From the NCBI RefSeq assembly GCF_014323565.1, contig NZ_CP058669.1, positions 1,577,501 to 1,641,500 of the forward strand: DNA of 64,000 nt. The letters are read 5' to 3'. The notes under the pieces were generated by a model that saw only the letters and a program-made list of their open reading frames with translations, ran no database searches and was not told the origin of the DNA. Source of the DNA: Hyphobacterium sp. CCMP332. GTDB lineage: Bacteria; Pseudomonadota; Alphaproteobacteria; Caulobacterales; Maricaulaceae. Positions 36,875 to 46,187 of this stretch are shown here, piece by piece. The position numbers were made by a program, and so were the translations under genes. The number at the start of each line of letters is the position of its first letter. The stretch's first letter is position 1.

Positions 36875-36954
36875 TCATTTACGAGCCCACGCAGCGGGCG
36901 GCAACCGTGACGAACGCTTGACGCCCGCGCCAATCAAAGCAAGCAAAGACGCAA

Positions 36955-37704
36955 ATGTTGCGATCGCTTACATCCTCCGCCGCATTCCAGCAGGTGATTT
37001 CGTGGATACTCGCGAAATACATGCAGTTTTGCGCCGCCACAAAAAGCTGGGACAGACGCGGCATGGAACATCTGGACGCCTGTACGCAGTCCGGTGAAGG
37101 GCTGATTTCGGCTATGTGGCACTCCCGCCTGAGCCTCAGCTTTATGGGATGGGACAGAAAGGCACCGCAGAAACCGACCATGCTGATTTCCCGCTCGCGC
37201 GAGGGGGATTTCATTGCGCGGTTTGCGCACAATATCGGCGTTGATGTCGTCCGTGGATCGTCCCAGAACACTCGAAAGACAAAGCAAAAAGGCGGGATGA
37301 CAGCCTTTCGCGACATGCAACGCGCCATTGAGAACAAGGCGTGTATGGGCCTGACCGTCGACGGGCCGCGCGGGCCGCGCCAACGGGCCAGCATGGGGGC
37401 GATTCAGCTGGCCCGGATAACCGGCAAGCCCATCATGATTTTCTCCCTGTCTGTCTCCAACAAGAAAATCTTCAATTCCTGGGACCGGTTCATGTTGCCC
37501 TTCCCGTTCGGTAAAGGCGTGCTGATCTGGAAGGAACCGATGTTTGTTCCGCCAGACGCCGACGAGGACGCGATGGAGGCGATGCGCCTGGAATTGGAAC
37601 GCCGCCTGAACGAAGCCAGCAGAGAGGCCGATGAAGCGGTTGGCGGGCCTGTGATTGAGCCAGCAGCCCCCCGGCCGCCGCGCAGGGCGGCGCAAGGCGC
37701 GTGA
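36955..37704 (+). CDS. DUF374 lysophospholipid acyltransferase-like protein
   Basis: 249-residue protein of the DUF374 family, a branch of the PlsC/LpxL acyltransferase superfamily usually next to waaA in alphaproteobacteria. The acyltransferase block W-H-S-R near residue 56 and the later V-D-G-P-R-G-P-R block (residues about 138-145) are present. The C-terminal ~20 residues are Pro/Ala/Arg-rich. It likely acylates lipid A or a lipid A precursor at the inner membrane. Its stop overlaps the GTG start of waaA (GTGA). No clear ribosome site precedes ATG 36955. Confidence 0.9.
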   Translation: MLRSLTSSAAFQQVISWILAKYMQFCAATKSWDRRGMEHLDACTQSGEGLISAMWHSRLSLSFMGWDRKAPQKPTMLISRSREGDFIARFAHNIGVDVVRGSSQNTRKTKQKGGMTAFRDMQRAIENKACMGLTVDGPRGPRQRASMGAIQLARITGKPIMIFSLSVSNKKIFNSWDRFMLPFPFGKGVLIWKEPMFVPPDADEDAMEAMRLELERRLNEASREADEAVGGPVIEPAAPRPPRRAAQGA

Positions 37705-38969
37705 GCCTCCCGGTCTCCCTGCGCCTCTACAGGGCAATGGTCTGGCTGGCCGCTCCCGTTTCCGGATGGCTCCTCAATCGCCGGGCCGCGCGCGGGAAGG
37801 AAGACCCGGCCCGCATTCGCGAGCGCTTCGGCTATACGGCGGCCAAACGCCCGCAGGGGAAACTGCTCTGGCTGCACGGCGCCAGCGTCGGCGAATCCCT
37901 GATCCTTCTGGAACTGGTCCGCCGCTTGTCGGACGTGTCTGACTTGAACTTTCTGGTGACCACAGGCACCACGACGTCGGCGACGCTGATGCGCGAGAAG
38001 CTGCCCGAGCGCGCGCGGCACCAATATATTCCCATTGACCGGCTTGCCCCGGTTAGGCGGTTTCTGGATCACTGGAGGCCGGATGCCGCCGTTTTCGTCG
38101 AATCCGAACTCTGGCCGAACCTGCTTCTGGAAATGCAAAGGCGTGGTCTTCGGGCCGCGCTCGTGAATGCCCGCATGAATGACGGATCACTGGCGGGCTG
38201 GCGCAAGCGGCCCGGGGCCGCCAAACGATTGCTCGCGACGTTTCAATGGATCGGCGCAGCCGATGCCCGCACCGCAATAGGGCTGAGCGAGATCACCGGC
38301 CATGCTATTCCGCAGACAGGCAATCTGAAGCTTCAGATCACACCACCGGCGGCAGACGATGCACAGCTGGTGCCCATTCGCGCCGCAATTGGCGGCCGCC
38401 CGGTTTGGCTTGCGGCCAGCACGCATGCCGGTGAGGAGGAGATTCTGCTCGACGCCCACCGGCAATATCTGGAAGCCCGGCCAGATGCCCTGCTGATACT
38501 GGCTCCGAGGCATCCGGAGCGGGGTGATCACGTCGCGCATCTCGTAAATGAAACGGGTCTGATCTGCGCCCGGCGCTCCGCCGGCGAAACGCCGGGTCCC
38601 AAAACCCACGTTTGGCTGGCGGATACCTTGGGCGAGATGGCCTATTGGTACGCGGTCGCCGATCAGGCGTTTATCGGCGGCAGCCTCAGGGACGGTATCG
38701 GTGGCCACAACCCGATCGAAGCGACCCGGTCCGACTGCCCGGTCATGAGCGGCCGGTATACGGCCAGTTTTGATGACGTCTTCGCGGCCTACCTCGCCAA
38801 TGCAGGCGTCACGCTGGTCGACACGGCTGACGACATCGTCAAGGCGCTGGAAAAACCATCGCAAAGCAGTCTTGAGGGCGCCCATCGCGCCTTGCAGGAA
38901 TTGACAGGCGGCGCAATGGACGAAACGCTGAGTGCCATCCTTTCACTCATTCCCGAAGTCAGACAATGA
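37701..38969 (+). CDS. waaA: 3-deoxy-D-manno-octulosonic acid transferase (Kdo transferase)
   Basis: 422-residue GT30 glycosyltransferase that adds Kdo to lipid IVA. The N-terminal catalytic Glu is visible in H-G-A-S-V-G-E65-S, the V-F-V-E-S-E-L-W-P-N-L segment and the C-terminal F-I-G-G-S-L-x-D-G-I-G-G-H-N-P-I-E-A donor-binding block are typical. An N-terminal hydrophobic stretch holds it at the membrane. The start codon is GTG, overlapping the DUF374 stop by 4 bases; the stop overlaps lpxK by 4 (ATGA), so the three are translationally coupled. Confidence 0.95.
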   Translation: MSLPVSLRLYRAMVWLAAPVSGWLLNRRAARGKEDPARIRERFGYTAAKRPQGKLLWLHGASVGESLILLELVRRLSDVSDLNFLVTTGTTTSATLMREKLPERARHQYIPIDRLAPVRRFLDHWRPDAAVFVESELWPNLLLEMQRRGLRAALVNARMNDGSLAGWRKRPGAAKRLLATFQWIGAADARTAIGLSEITGHAIPQTGNLKLQITPPAADDAQLVPIRAAIGGRPVWLAASTHAGEEEILLDAHRQYLEARPDALLILAPRHPERGDHVAHLVNETGLICARRSAGETPGPKTHVWLADTLGEMAYWYAVADQAFIGGSLRDGIGGHNPIEATRSDCPVMSGRYTASFDDVFAAYLANAGVTLVDTADDIVKALEKPSQSSLEGAHRALQELTGGAMDETLSAILSLIPEVRQ

Positions 38970-39976
38970 AGCCCCCTCATTTCTGGTATCAAGAACCGGT
39001 AACGCTGATGGATCAGCTTGTGGCCCTGCTCACACGGCCGCTGGCACCGGTCTATGCCGCCAGAGTGGCTGCGCGAATTCGCAATTCCGAACCCGCCAAA
39101 GTCGATGCTGCAATTATTTGCGTCGGAAATCTGACCATGGGCGGCACCGGAAAAACTCCGGTGACGAGGGCCCTGATTGAAATGCTCACAGAGGCCGGAA
39201 CGAAGGCCCATGCTCTTAGCCGGGGATATGGCGGCTCGGTGAAAGGTCCGATTTGCGTCGATCTCTCTCGCCATACAGCGAAGGATGTCGGCGACGAACC
39301 GCTTATTCTGGCACAGGCGGCGCCCGTCTGGATCAGCCGCAACCGGCTGGACGGTGCCAGTGCAGCCATCCTGCACGAAGCGCAAGCCATCGTCATGGAT
39401 GACGGTCACCAGAACCCGCAACTCCACAAGGACCTTTCAGTTGTGGTGATGGATGCCGAAGCGGGATGGGGCAATAAACGCGTCTTTCCGGCAGGCCCGC
39501 TGCGCGAACCGGTGACAGAAGGCCTGTCACGCGCGCATGCGATCATCCTGATGATGCCGACTCCCGACTATGAACCGGACTACGATGCGTTGGGATTGAC
39601 CGATATCGAGCTGCCTGTCCTGAAAGCCTGGCTGGAACCGGTCGCGCCACCGCCGGATGGGCCGCTTTTGGCTTTCGCCGGCATTGGCCGCCCGGAAAAG
39701 TTTTTCAAAGCATTGGCGAATGAAGGCGGACAGCTTGCCGGTACCAAGGCCTATCCGGATCATCATGATTTTTCACGCAATGACTTGCGCCAACTGAAAT
39801 CGATGGCGTCCACCGCGGGCGCACAATTGATCACCACCGAAAAGGATTGGGTGCGCATTCCTGCCGCCGAACGGGACGGACTCCTTTCTTGGCCGGTCCG
39901 CGCGAAATTTGCCGAACCTGCCAGAGCGGCCGCCTTGCTCGCTCAGGCATTGGACGCCGCGGCTGCGCGGCGCTAA
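38966..39976 (+). CDS. lpxK: Tetraacyldisaccharide 4'-kinase
   Basis: 336-residue kinase that phosphorylates the 4' position of the lipid A disaccharide. The P-loop is V-G-N-L-T-M-G-G-T-G-K-T-P-V-T (about residues 53-67), with the membrane-proximal N-terminal helix expected of LpxK and the conserved S-R-G-Y-G-G segment after it. D-D-G-H-Q-N-P is the Walker B-like region. Start overlaps the waaA stop by 4 bases. Length is typical. Confidence 0.96.
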   Translation: MKPPHFWYQEPVTLMDQLVALLTRPLAPVYAARVAARIRNSEPAKVDAAIICVGNLTMGGTGKTPVTRALIEMLTEAGTKAHALSRGYGGSVKGPICVDLSRHTAKDVGDEPLILAQAAPVWISRNRLDGASAAILHEAQAIVMDDGHQNPQLHKDLSVVVMDAEAGWGNKRVFPAGPLREPVTEGLSRAHAIILMMPTPDYEPDYDALGLTDIELPVLKAWLEPVAPPPDGPLLAFAGIGRPEKFFKALANEGGQLAGTKAYPDHHDFSRNDLRQLKSMASTAGAQLITTEKDWVRIPAAERDGLLSWPVRAKFAEPARAAALLAQALDAAAARR

Positions 39977-39985
39977 ACCCCGGAT

Positions 39986-40930
39986 ATGAGCGCGGACATT
40001 CTTCAAAGAATCGGTTGGCGAGCGGAAGCTCTGGCCTGGGACAGTTTTCAGCTGACCTTCCAGTCCATGGGATTGGAAGGCGCTTCGGCCTTCGGCAGTG
40101 CGGCCTTGCGCCGTATCGGGCCCATGACATCGGTTCACCGGGTGGCGCGCATCAACATGCAGCGCTGTTTTCCCAATGCGTCCAAACCGGAACTGGATCG
40201 CCTTCTGGACCGCATGTGGGACAATTTCGGGCGTCTGGTCGGCGAGAACCCGAACATGCGCCACTACAGGCCTGAAGTTTATGACGAGCGCGGCGAGATT
40301 GCCGGCGAAGATATCGTCCTCGACCTGGAGCGACAGGGACAGCCCTATGTTCTGGTAGCTGGACACTTTGCCAACTGGGAAGTGATGGGCGCGGCCATCG
40401 CCAAGCTGAATCTCAACTGCAACATCACCTATCGGCATGCAAACAACCCGCTGGTCGACAAGCGAATTCTGGACTCGCGCCATGCCTACGGGATCAAGCT
40501 TCTGACCGCCAAGGGCGGCGTCGGTGCGAAGGAATTGCTGTTGAATCTGAAGCAAGGCATGTCCGTCGCCTTGATGAACGACCAGAAAATGAATGACGGA
40601 ATTGCGGCGCCCTTTTTCGGTCATGACGCCATGACGGCGTCCGGCCCGGCGAAAATGGCCATGCGTTTCGGCGCGCCCATTGTGCCCATTGGTGTCCGGA
40701 GAATAGGCGGCACGCGCTTTCGAGTGACCTTCTACGAGCCCATCCCGCATTCAACGCTGGAGGATAAATCCGCCGCGGTGCTGGAAACGGTGACCGGCAT
40801 CAACAAATGGGTCGAGAACCGCATTCTGGAAGCACCGGAACAATGGTTCTGGGTGCACCGCAGATGGGATAAGGCGATTTATCGCAAGGACGCCGGATCA
40901 AGCTCCAGCACCAGTGCCGGATCGATATAA
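39986..40930 (+). CDS. Lipid A biosynthesis acyltransferase (LpxL/HtrB family)
   Basis: 314-residue late acyltransferase that adds a secondary acyl chain to Kdo2-lipid A. The catalytic H-x4-E motif is seen as G-H127-F-A-N-W-E132, followed by later blocks (L-L-N-L-K-Q-G-M-S-V-A and the Q-W-F-W-V-H-R-R-W-D-K motif at the C-terminus, which is a strong marker of this family). It follows lpxK by 9 bases. Its last 52 bases overlap the 3' end of the M23 peptidase gene on the other strand. Confidence 0.94.
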   Translation: MSADILQRIGWRAEALAWDSFQLTFQSMGLEGASAFGSAALRRIGPMTSVHRVARINMQRCFPNASKPELDRLLDRMWDNFGRLVGENPNMRHYRPEVYDERGEIAGEDIVLDLERQGQPYVLVAGHFANWEVMGAAIAKLNLNCNITYRHANNPLVDKRILDSRHAYGIKLLTAKGGVGAKELLLNLKQGMSVALMNDQKMNDGIAAPFFGHDAMTASGPAKMAMRFGAPIVPIGVRRIGGTRFRVTFYEPIPHSTLEDKSAAVLETVTGINKWVENRILEAPEQWFWVHRRWDKAIYRKDAGSSSSTSAGSI

Positions 40931-41760
40931 CGGTTTCGCCACTTGATCCGCCAGTCGAGATGCGCGCCTGTCGCGCGGCCCCCTGAACCAATCTCACCGA
41001 TCTGATCGCCTTGCGCGACAATGTCGCCCACCTCGACCTCGACCGCGCCCAGATGCAGAAAGGCGCTGGTGAAGCCCTGACCGTGATCAATGAAGATCAG
41101 CCCGCCCTCATAATACATGTCCGGATGCGCCAGCGTGACGATGCCACCCGCAGGCGCGTAGACCGGCGTACCGGCAACATTGGCAAAATCCAGCCCGTAA
41201 TGCGGACGCCGGGGCTCGCCATTATAGACACGTTGTGACCCGTATACGCCCGAGATGATGCCTTCGGCGGGTTGAATGAAACCCGCGGCGAAACCGGCCC
41301 CATCCCAACGGCTGGTATAGGCTGCTGCCTTCATGCGCGATTGCTCACGGATCAGCACAAGCGCCTCTTCCGGAGGATTGACCGTGCGGGGCGGCACGCC
41401 GTCCACGCGCTGGATATCGTATTCCCGCTGCTCAACCAGATGCACCTGCCGGATCATTTCACCCGATGGCAGCACAGCGGTCAGCGTCATCTCCTCGTCA
41501 CTGTCGCGATTGAGGCCGAGAATGAGCCAGCCATCATCATCAGCCGTGGCTGACTGGTCACCCAGCGTCACAATCGTACCGGAAGCGGCCCGGCAGATAA
41601 TGGCCGCGCCTTCGACATAGTCGCCGATACAATTCAGGGAGGTTTCTGTTACGTCCTGTACTTCTCCTGCAAGCGGAAATTCGGAATCCGCCGTCAGGAC
41701 ATCGGCAATCGGATCCGCGGCGTGCGCCTGCAATGCCATCAAGGCGGCAAGAATGATCAT
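40879..41760 (-). CDS. M23 family metallopeptidase, exported
   Basis: 293-residue protein with a short signal peptide (M-I-I-L-A-A-L-M-A-L-Q-A-H-A) and a C-terminal LytM/peptidase M23 domain (residues about 160-280). The first zinc pair is P-H187-Y-G-L-D191. The usual H-x-H motif reads A-H267-L-D269-W, with Asp in place of the second His; I believe this H-L-D-W variant recurs in alphaproteobacterial relatives. It may still bind zinc or may be a non-catalytic activator. The ATG at 41760 overlaps the DUF2093 stop (ATGA). It converges on, and overlaps by 52 bases, the LpxL-type gene. Confidence 0.9.
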   Translation of the reverse strand: MIILAALMALQAHAADPIADVLTADSEFPLAGEVQDVTETSLNCIGDYVEGAAIICRAASGTIVTLGDQSATADDDGWLILGLNRDSDEEMTLTAVLPSGEMIRQVHLVEQREYDIQRVDGVPPRTVNPPEEALVLIREQSRMKAAAYTSRWDGAGFAAGFIQPAEGIISGVYGSQRVYNGEPRRPHYGLDFANVAGTPVYAPAGGIVTLAHPDMYYEGGLIFIDHGQGFTSAFLHLGAVEVEVGDIVAQGDQIGEIGSGGRATGAHLDWRIKWRNRYIDPALVLELDPASLR

Positions 41761-41993
41761 CGGCCCGGCTCCTCGTTTACAGATTTCCAGCGCTCGGCGG
41801 ACGCCACCCCGTCGCGATAGGCTTCCTGCAGCTCGGCGCTCCAATAGCGCAAATTCTGCAATGGAATTTCTTCTTTTGTGACGGCGCAGCGTACAAAAGA
41901 CCCCGGCTTCAGGATCATGAAATCGGAATCGCCGAATTCCAGTACAGCTTCGCCGGCAAATTCTTTGCTGAAAGGTGTTTTCATAAGCGTCAT
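41757..41993 (-). CDS. DUF2093 domain protein
   Basis: 78-residue alphaproteobacterial protein. The core L-E-F-G-D-S-D-F-x-I-L-K-P-G-S-F-V-R-C-A-V-T matches DUF2093, and I-P-L-Q-N-L-R-Y-W-S follows. A single Cys sits in the core. Function unknown; it commonly lies beside xseA, as here (20 bases after it). Start may be ATG 41993 or 41984. It overlaps the M23 gene by 4 bases. Confidence 0.87.
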   Translation of the reverse strand: MTLMKTPFSKEFAGEAVLEFGDSDFMILKPGSFVRCAVTKEEIPLQNLRYWSAELQEAYRDGVASAERWKSVNEEPGR

Positions 41994-42013
41994 CCTAGCA
42001 TGCTTGTCTCAGC

Positions 42014-43501
42014 CTAGAACAGTCGGCCCTGCTTTTCGGGCGCAGCCGGTTTGTTCTTGCGAGATCGGGGCCGTGGTGTCCCCGCCTGCCCTTCAATCAC
42101 TGCATCCTTCCGGCCATCGGCCAATTCGATGGAGACCGCCTGACCGCTCGACAGGCGGCCCGCCGATCTCACCAATTGACCATCTGCATCCCGGACAAGC
42201 GCAAATCCCCGTTTGAGAACAGATTGGTGACCCAGAAGCGCATGGCGTCCGGCCACGGCCGCCAGATCACGCGCTTTGCGATTGACGGCCCGCTCACCGG
42301 CCTGAACAAGCCGCCCCGCCAGCTTCCGCACGCTATCGCGGTTCTGCACCGCTTGCCGCAACGGGCTGGCACGGCCCAGGCGAGCGCTGATCGAAGACAA
42401 GCGCTCACGACCGGATCGGGATTGCCGCGCCAGACTGGCCGTCAAGCGTCCGCCCGCACTGGCCACTTTCTCCGCCTTCGCTCGAACATCCCGGCGCAGA
42501 GCGTCCGGACGGATACCCGTTGACGCCAGATCCAGCCTCTGCCGCATGGGGCCGAGCAGGGTTTGGGTTGTTGGAAACGCGCGCGCTGTCGCGCGAAAAT
42601 CGGTCCGCCGGCGATCGATCAACCGCGTCAGGCCGCGCGACAGGCGATCAGCCCATCCGCGCAGATCCTGCATCAGCTCCGAACGCACCGGAACAGCGAT
42701 TTCCGCGGCACCGGTCGGTGTCGGGGCACGGCGATCAGAAGCAAAATCTATCAGCGTCGTATCGGTTTCGTGCCCGACCGCTGAAATGAGCGGGATTTTG
42801 GAATTTGCAGCCGCGCGAACGACGCTCTCCTCGTTGAAGCACCAGAGGTCCTCGACCGACCCACCACCGCGCGCCACGATCAGCACATCCGGACGCGGGA
42901 TACCGCCCTGCCCGTCTATCGCGTTGAAACCGTCAATTGCCGCCGCGATCTGCGCTGCTGCCCCTTCGCCCTGGACCAGAACCGGCCACAGAAGAACATG
43001 CCGCGGAAAGCGATCCTCAAGCCGGTGCAGGATATCGCGAATGACCGCACCCGTGGGCGAGGTCACAACGCCGATCACCTTGGGAAGATAGGGAATCGGG
43101 CGTTTTCGCGATGTTTCGAACAGGCCTTCCGCCGCCAGCTTTTTCTTGCGTTCCTCCAGCAGAGCCATGAGCGCGCCCGCGCCGGCGGGCTCCATGCGCT
43201 CGATAATGATCTGGTATTTCGACTGACCGGGATAGGTCGTCAGCTTGCCTTCGCAAATCACCTCCAGCCCTTCCTCGGGCTTGAAATTGAGGCGCGCGGC
43301 CAGACCTTTCCAGATGATGCCGTTGATGACCGCCTTGTCGTCCTTCAGATCCAGATAGATATGACCTGAGCGCGGCACAGTGACCCGGCCCAGCTCTCCC
43401 CGCACCCGGACGTGACCGAACGCATCCTCGACGGTGCGTTTCAGCGAATTGGCGAGTTCGGAGACTGAAAACTCGGGCGTATTGGACTCGGTTTCTGCCA
43501 T
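42014..43501 (-). CDS. xseA: Exodeoxyribonuclease VII large subunit
   Basis: 495-residue subunit of the single-strand-specific nuclease ExoVII, active in repair and recombination. The N-terminal OB-fold (V-R-G-E-L-G-R-V-T-V-P-R-S-G-H-I-Y-L-D-L-K-D), the catalytic region (I-G-V-V-T-S-P-T-G-A-V-I-R-D-I, G-G-G-S-x-E-D-L-W-x-F-N-E-E) and a coiled-coil, Arg-rich C-terminal part are all present. I chose ATG 43501 (M-A-E-T-E-S), as residues further upstream in the frame are not part of the family. It is divergent from purD with 99 bases between. The small subunit gene xseB is not in the window. Confidence 0.95.
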   Translation of the reverse strand: MAETESNTPEFSVSELANSLKRTVEDAFGHVRVRGELGRVTVPRSGHIYLDLKDDKAVINGIIWKGLAARLNFKPEEGLEVICEGKLTTYPGQSKYQIIIERMEPAGAGALMALLEERKKKLAAEGLFETSRKRPIPYLPKVIGVVTSPTGAVIRDILHRLEDRFPRHVLLWPVLVQGEGAAAQIAAAIDGFNAIDGQGGIPRPDVLIVARGGGSVEDLWCFNEESVVRAAANSKIPLISAVGHETDTTLIDFASDRRAPTPTGAAEIAVPVRSELMQDLRGWADRLSRGLTRLIDRRRTDFRATARAFPTTQTLLGPMRQRLDLASTGIRPDALRRDVRAKAEKVASAGGRLTASLARQSRSGRERLSSISARLGRASPLRQAVQNRDSVRKLAGRLVQAGERAVNRKARDLAAVAGRHALLGHQSVLKRGFALVRDADGQLVRSAGRLSSGQAVSIELADGRKDAVIEGQAGTPRPRSRKNKPAAPEKQGRLF

Positions 43502-43600
43502 TCCCTGTTGGTAATCGCTTGTCTTTGCGGCGGCAATGGCGGTGACAGACTCGCCAACAGCTTTCCAATCCGCTAGCCGTGAAGCAACAGGAGGTCGGCG

Positions 43601-44881
43601 ATGAAAATACTGGTCGTAGGCGGCGGAGGCCGGGAACACGCACTGTGCTGGAAAATCCGCAAAAGCCCGCTGGTCAAGGCGCTCTTTTGCGCACCTGGAA
43701 ATGCCGGAATCGCAAAGGTTGCCGAACTGGTCGACATTGGCTCTGATGACGTGCCCGCCCTGATCGAATTTGCCATTGAAAAATCAATCGATCTGGTGGT
43801 GATTGGTCCTGAAGCACCTCTCGTCGCAGGCTTGGGCGACCGCTTGCGTGCCATCAGCATTCCCGTGTTCGGACCCAACGCAAATGCTGCGCAGGTTGAG
43901 GCCTCCAAAGCCTTTACAAAAGAACTCTGCGACCGGGCCAATATTCCGACCGCGCGATATGGAAAATTCACCGACCCGGCGGCCGCCAAGGCCTTCCTCG
44001 ATGAATTGTCGCCACCCTATGTCCTGAAAGCCGACGGCCTGGCGGCTGGCAAGGGCGTGGTCATTCCAGAGACCCGCGCGGAAGCCGAAGCCGAAATTGA
44101 CGAGATGATGTCGGGAAAATTCGGCGCCGCGGGCAAAACCCTCGTGATCGAGGAATTCCTAAAAGGTGAAGAAGCCTCATTCTTCGCGCTTTGCGACGGC
44201 ACGACAGCCATGCCGATGATCGCGGCGCAGGATCACAAACGCGTCCATGATGGCGACAAGGGACCGAATACCGGCGGTATGGGGGCCTATTCACCCACGC
44301 CGATAGCCGATCATGCGCTGGTGCGGCGAACCATGACGGACATCATTATCCCGGCGATAACCACCTTGGCGAATGAGGGCATGCCCTATTCCGGCGTTCT
44401 GTTTGCCGGCCTGATGATTGGCGAAGACGGCCCGAAGCTTATTGAATTCAATGCGCGCTTCGGCGACCCGGAATGCCAGATTCTGATGACGCGCTTGCTG
44501 AGCGACATCGTTCCGTATCTGAAAGCCTGCGCTGATAACGAGCTGGCGCTGATGCCACCCATGTCCTGGCACGGCAGCGCCGCCGTAACAGTCGTCATGG
44601 CCGCGAACGGCTATCCCGGTGACTATGAAAAAGGCACCGAAATTCGAAATGTCAACGCCGCCGACGCACTGGATCATGTCACCGTTTTTCACGCCGGCAC
44701 AAAGCGTGGGGCGAAGGGCGAGCTTCTGGCCAATGGCGGCAGGGTTTTGAACGTCACGGCCAGCGGCGACACCTATGCCCAGGCGATTGAACGCGCCTAT
44801 CAAGCGGTCGACACGATTGACTGGCCTGAAGGCTTCTGTCGCCGCGATATAGGCTGGCGTGCACTCGAGAGTTCACGCTAG
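43601..44881 (+). CDS. purD: Phosphoribosylamine-glycine ligase
   Basis: 426-residue ATP-grasp enzyme of purine synthesis that makes glycinamide ribonucleotide from phosphoribosylamine, glycine and ATP. The start K-I-L-V-V-G-G-G-G-R-E-H-A-L, the central A-D-G-L-A-A-G-K-G-V, the substrate loop H-K-R-V-H-D-G-D-K-G-P-N-T-G-G-M-G-A-Y and the metal-binding E-F-N-A-R-F-G-D-P-E are all intact. AGGAGG lies 7 bases before ATG. Complete and of normal length. Confidence 0.97.
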   Translation: MKILVVGGGGREHALCWKIRKSPLVKALFCAPGNAGIAKVAELVDIGSDDVPALIEFAIEKSIDLVVIGPEAPLVAGLGDRLRAISIPVFGPNANAAQVEASKAFTKELCDRANIPTARYGKFTDPAAAKAFLDELSPPYVLKADGLAAGKGVVIPETRAEAEAEIDEMMSGKFGAAGKTLVIEEFLKGEEASFFALCDGTTAMPMIAAQDHKRVHDGDKGPNTGGMGAYSPTPIADHALVRRTMTDIIIPAITTLANEGMPYSGVLFAGLMIGEDGPKLIEFNARFGDPECQILMTRLLSDIVPYLKACADNELALMPPMSWHGSAAVTVVMAANGYPGDYEKGTEIRNVNAADALDHVTVFHAGTKRGAKGELLANGGRVLNVTASGDTYAQAIERAYQAVDTIDWPEGFCRRDIGWRALESSR

Positions 44882-44909
44882 TCTGTGCAGCATCCCCGGG
44901 GAGGATCAA

Positions 44910-46187
44910 ATGAAATCAGTTTTCGCTGCCATTCTGGCTATTGCATTAAGTCCGCTGGCGTTCGCGCAGGACGACATCACGGTCATTCACGCCGGCTGGC
45001 TTCTGGCAGTCCCGGGGGACGCCCCCGCTGAAGACCAGTCCATTGTCATAATTGGCGAGCGGATCGACCGCATTGAGGACGGTTTCGTCGAAATCGAGGA
45101 CGCAACAATCATCGATCTCTCGGATCAGTATGTTCTGCCGGGCCTGATCGATAGCCATGTTCACCTGCTGTCAGAACTCAACCCGAACCGCCGTTTGCAG
45201 AATGTGACCTTCTCTTCGGCTGACTGGGCCATTGATGGCGTTCGCAATGCCCGATCAACCCTGATGGCGGGTTTTACGACCGTGCAGGATGTTGGTGGCG
45301 ACCTGGAAGCCATTATCGCTTTGCGTGACGGTCAGCGCGATGGCGATATCGTCGGTCCCCGCATGCGTGTATCCGGCCCGTCCGTCACGCCAACAGGCGG
45401 TCATGGCGATATCAACGGCTATAACGAAGACATCATGCACGCCTTCTCCAGCCAATCGGCCTGCAATGGTCCGGACGACTGCCGGCGCGCCGTGCGCGAA
45501 CTCGTGCGCGCCCGCGTTGACCTGATCAAGATCACAGCGACCGGTGGCGTGCTGTCGCAAACCGCCGCAGGAACCGAACAGCAATTCTTCGACGACGAAC
45601 TGGCCGCGATCATGGAGGCAGCCAGCATGATGGGCCGGTATGTGACCGCCCATGCCCACGGCGTCACCGGGATAAATTCCGCAATTGAAAATGGCGTTCA
45701 CTCCATCGAACACGGTACCTATCTGGATGGTGAATCCATCCGTCTTTTCCGGCGCAACAATGTCTATCTCGTGCCGACACTTCTGGCCGGTGCGACAGTT
45801 GTCGAACTGGCCGAAAACGCGGACTGGATGAGCCCGGAAACACGGCAAAAATCCCTCGAAGTCGGCCCGCAAATGCTCGAAATGGCCCGCCGTGCGCATG
45901 AAGGCGGTGTGATGATTGCCTTCGGCACCGATACCGGCGTCTCTCGTCACGGCGACAATGCCCGCGAATTCGCACTACTGGTCGAGGCCGGCCTGTCACC
46001 GATGGAGGCCATCCGGTCCGCGACGGTTACGGCGTCCGAACACGTCATGATGGACGACGACATCGGCACCATCGAGGCCGGCAAGTTTGCTGACATCATT
46101 GCCGTTGCCGCAAATCCTCTGGAAGATGTAACGGCGTTGGAAGATGTGGGTTTTGTGATGCAAGGCGGAGAGGTCTATTCCGACTGA
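44910..46187 (+). CDS. Amidohydrolase family protein, exported
   Basis: 425-residue metal-dependent hydrolase with a signal peptide (K-S-V-F-A-A-I-L-A-I-A-L-S-P-L-A-F-A). The metal ligands are recognisable: D-S-H83-V-H85, the probable carboxylated Lys in L-I-K-I-T-A-T-G-G-V (about 208), V-T-A-H-A-H-G, S-I-E-H-G and the catalytic Asp in F-G-T-D-T-G. This matches the imidazolonepropionase-like/Xaa-Pro dipeptidase (Sgx/Cc2672-like) group of exported amidohydrolases. The ATG at 44910 is set by GGGGAGG 6 bases upstream and by the signal peptide. Likely hydrolyses a dipeptide or N-acyl amino acid in the periplasm. Confidence 0.92.
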   Translation: MKSVFAAILAIALSPLAFAQDDITVIHAGWLLAVPGDAPAEDQSIVIIGERIDRIEDGFVEIEDATIIDLSDQYVLPGLIDSHVHLLSELNPNRRLQNVTFSSADWAIDGVRNARSTLMAGFTTVQDVGGDLEAIIALRDGQRDGDIVGPRMRVSGPSVTPTGGHGDINGYNEDIMHAFSSQSACNGPDDCRRAVRELVRARVDLIKITATGGVLSQTAAGTEQQFFDDELAAIMEAASMMGRYVTAHAHGVTGINSAIENGVHSIEHGTYLDGESIRLFRRNNVYLVPTLLAGATVVELAENADWMSPETRQKSLEVGPQMLEMARRAHEGGVMIAFGTDTGVSRHGDNAREFALLVEAGLSPMEAIRSATVTASEHVMMDDDIGTIEAGKFADIIAVAANPLEDVTALEDVGFVMQGGEVYSD

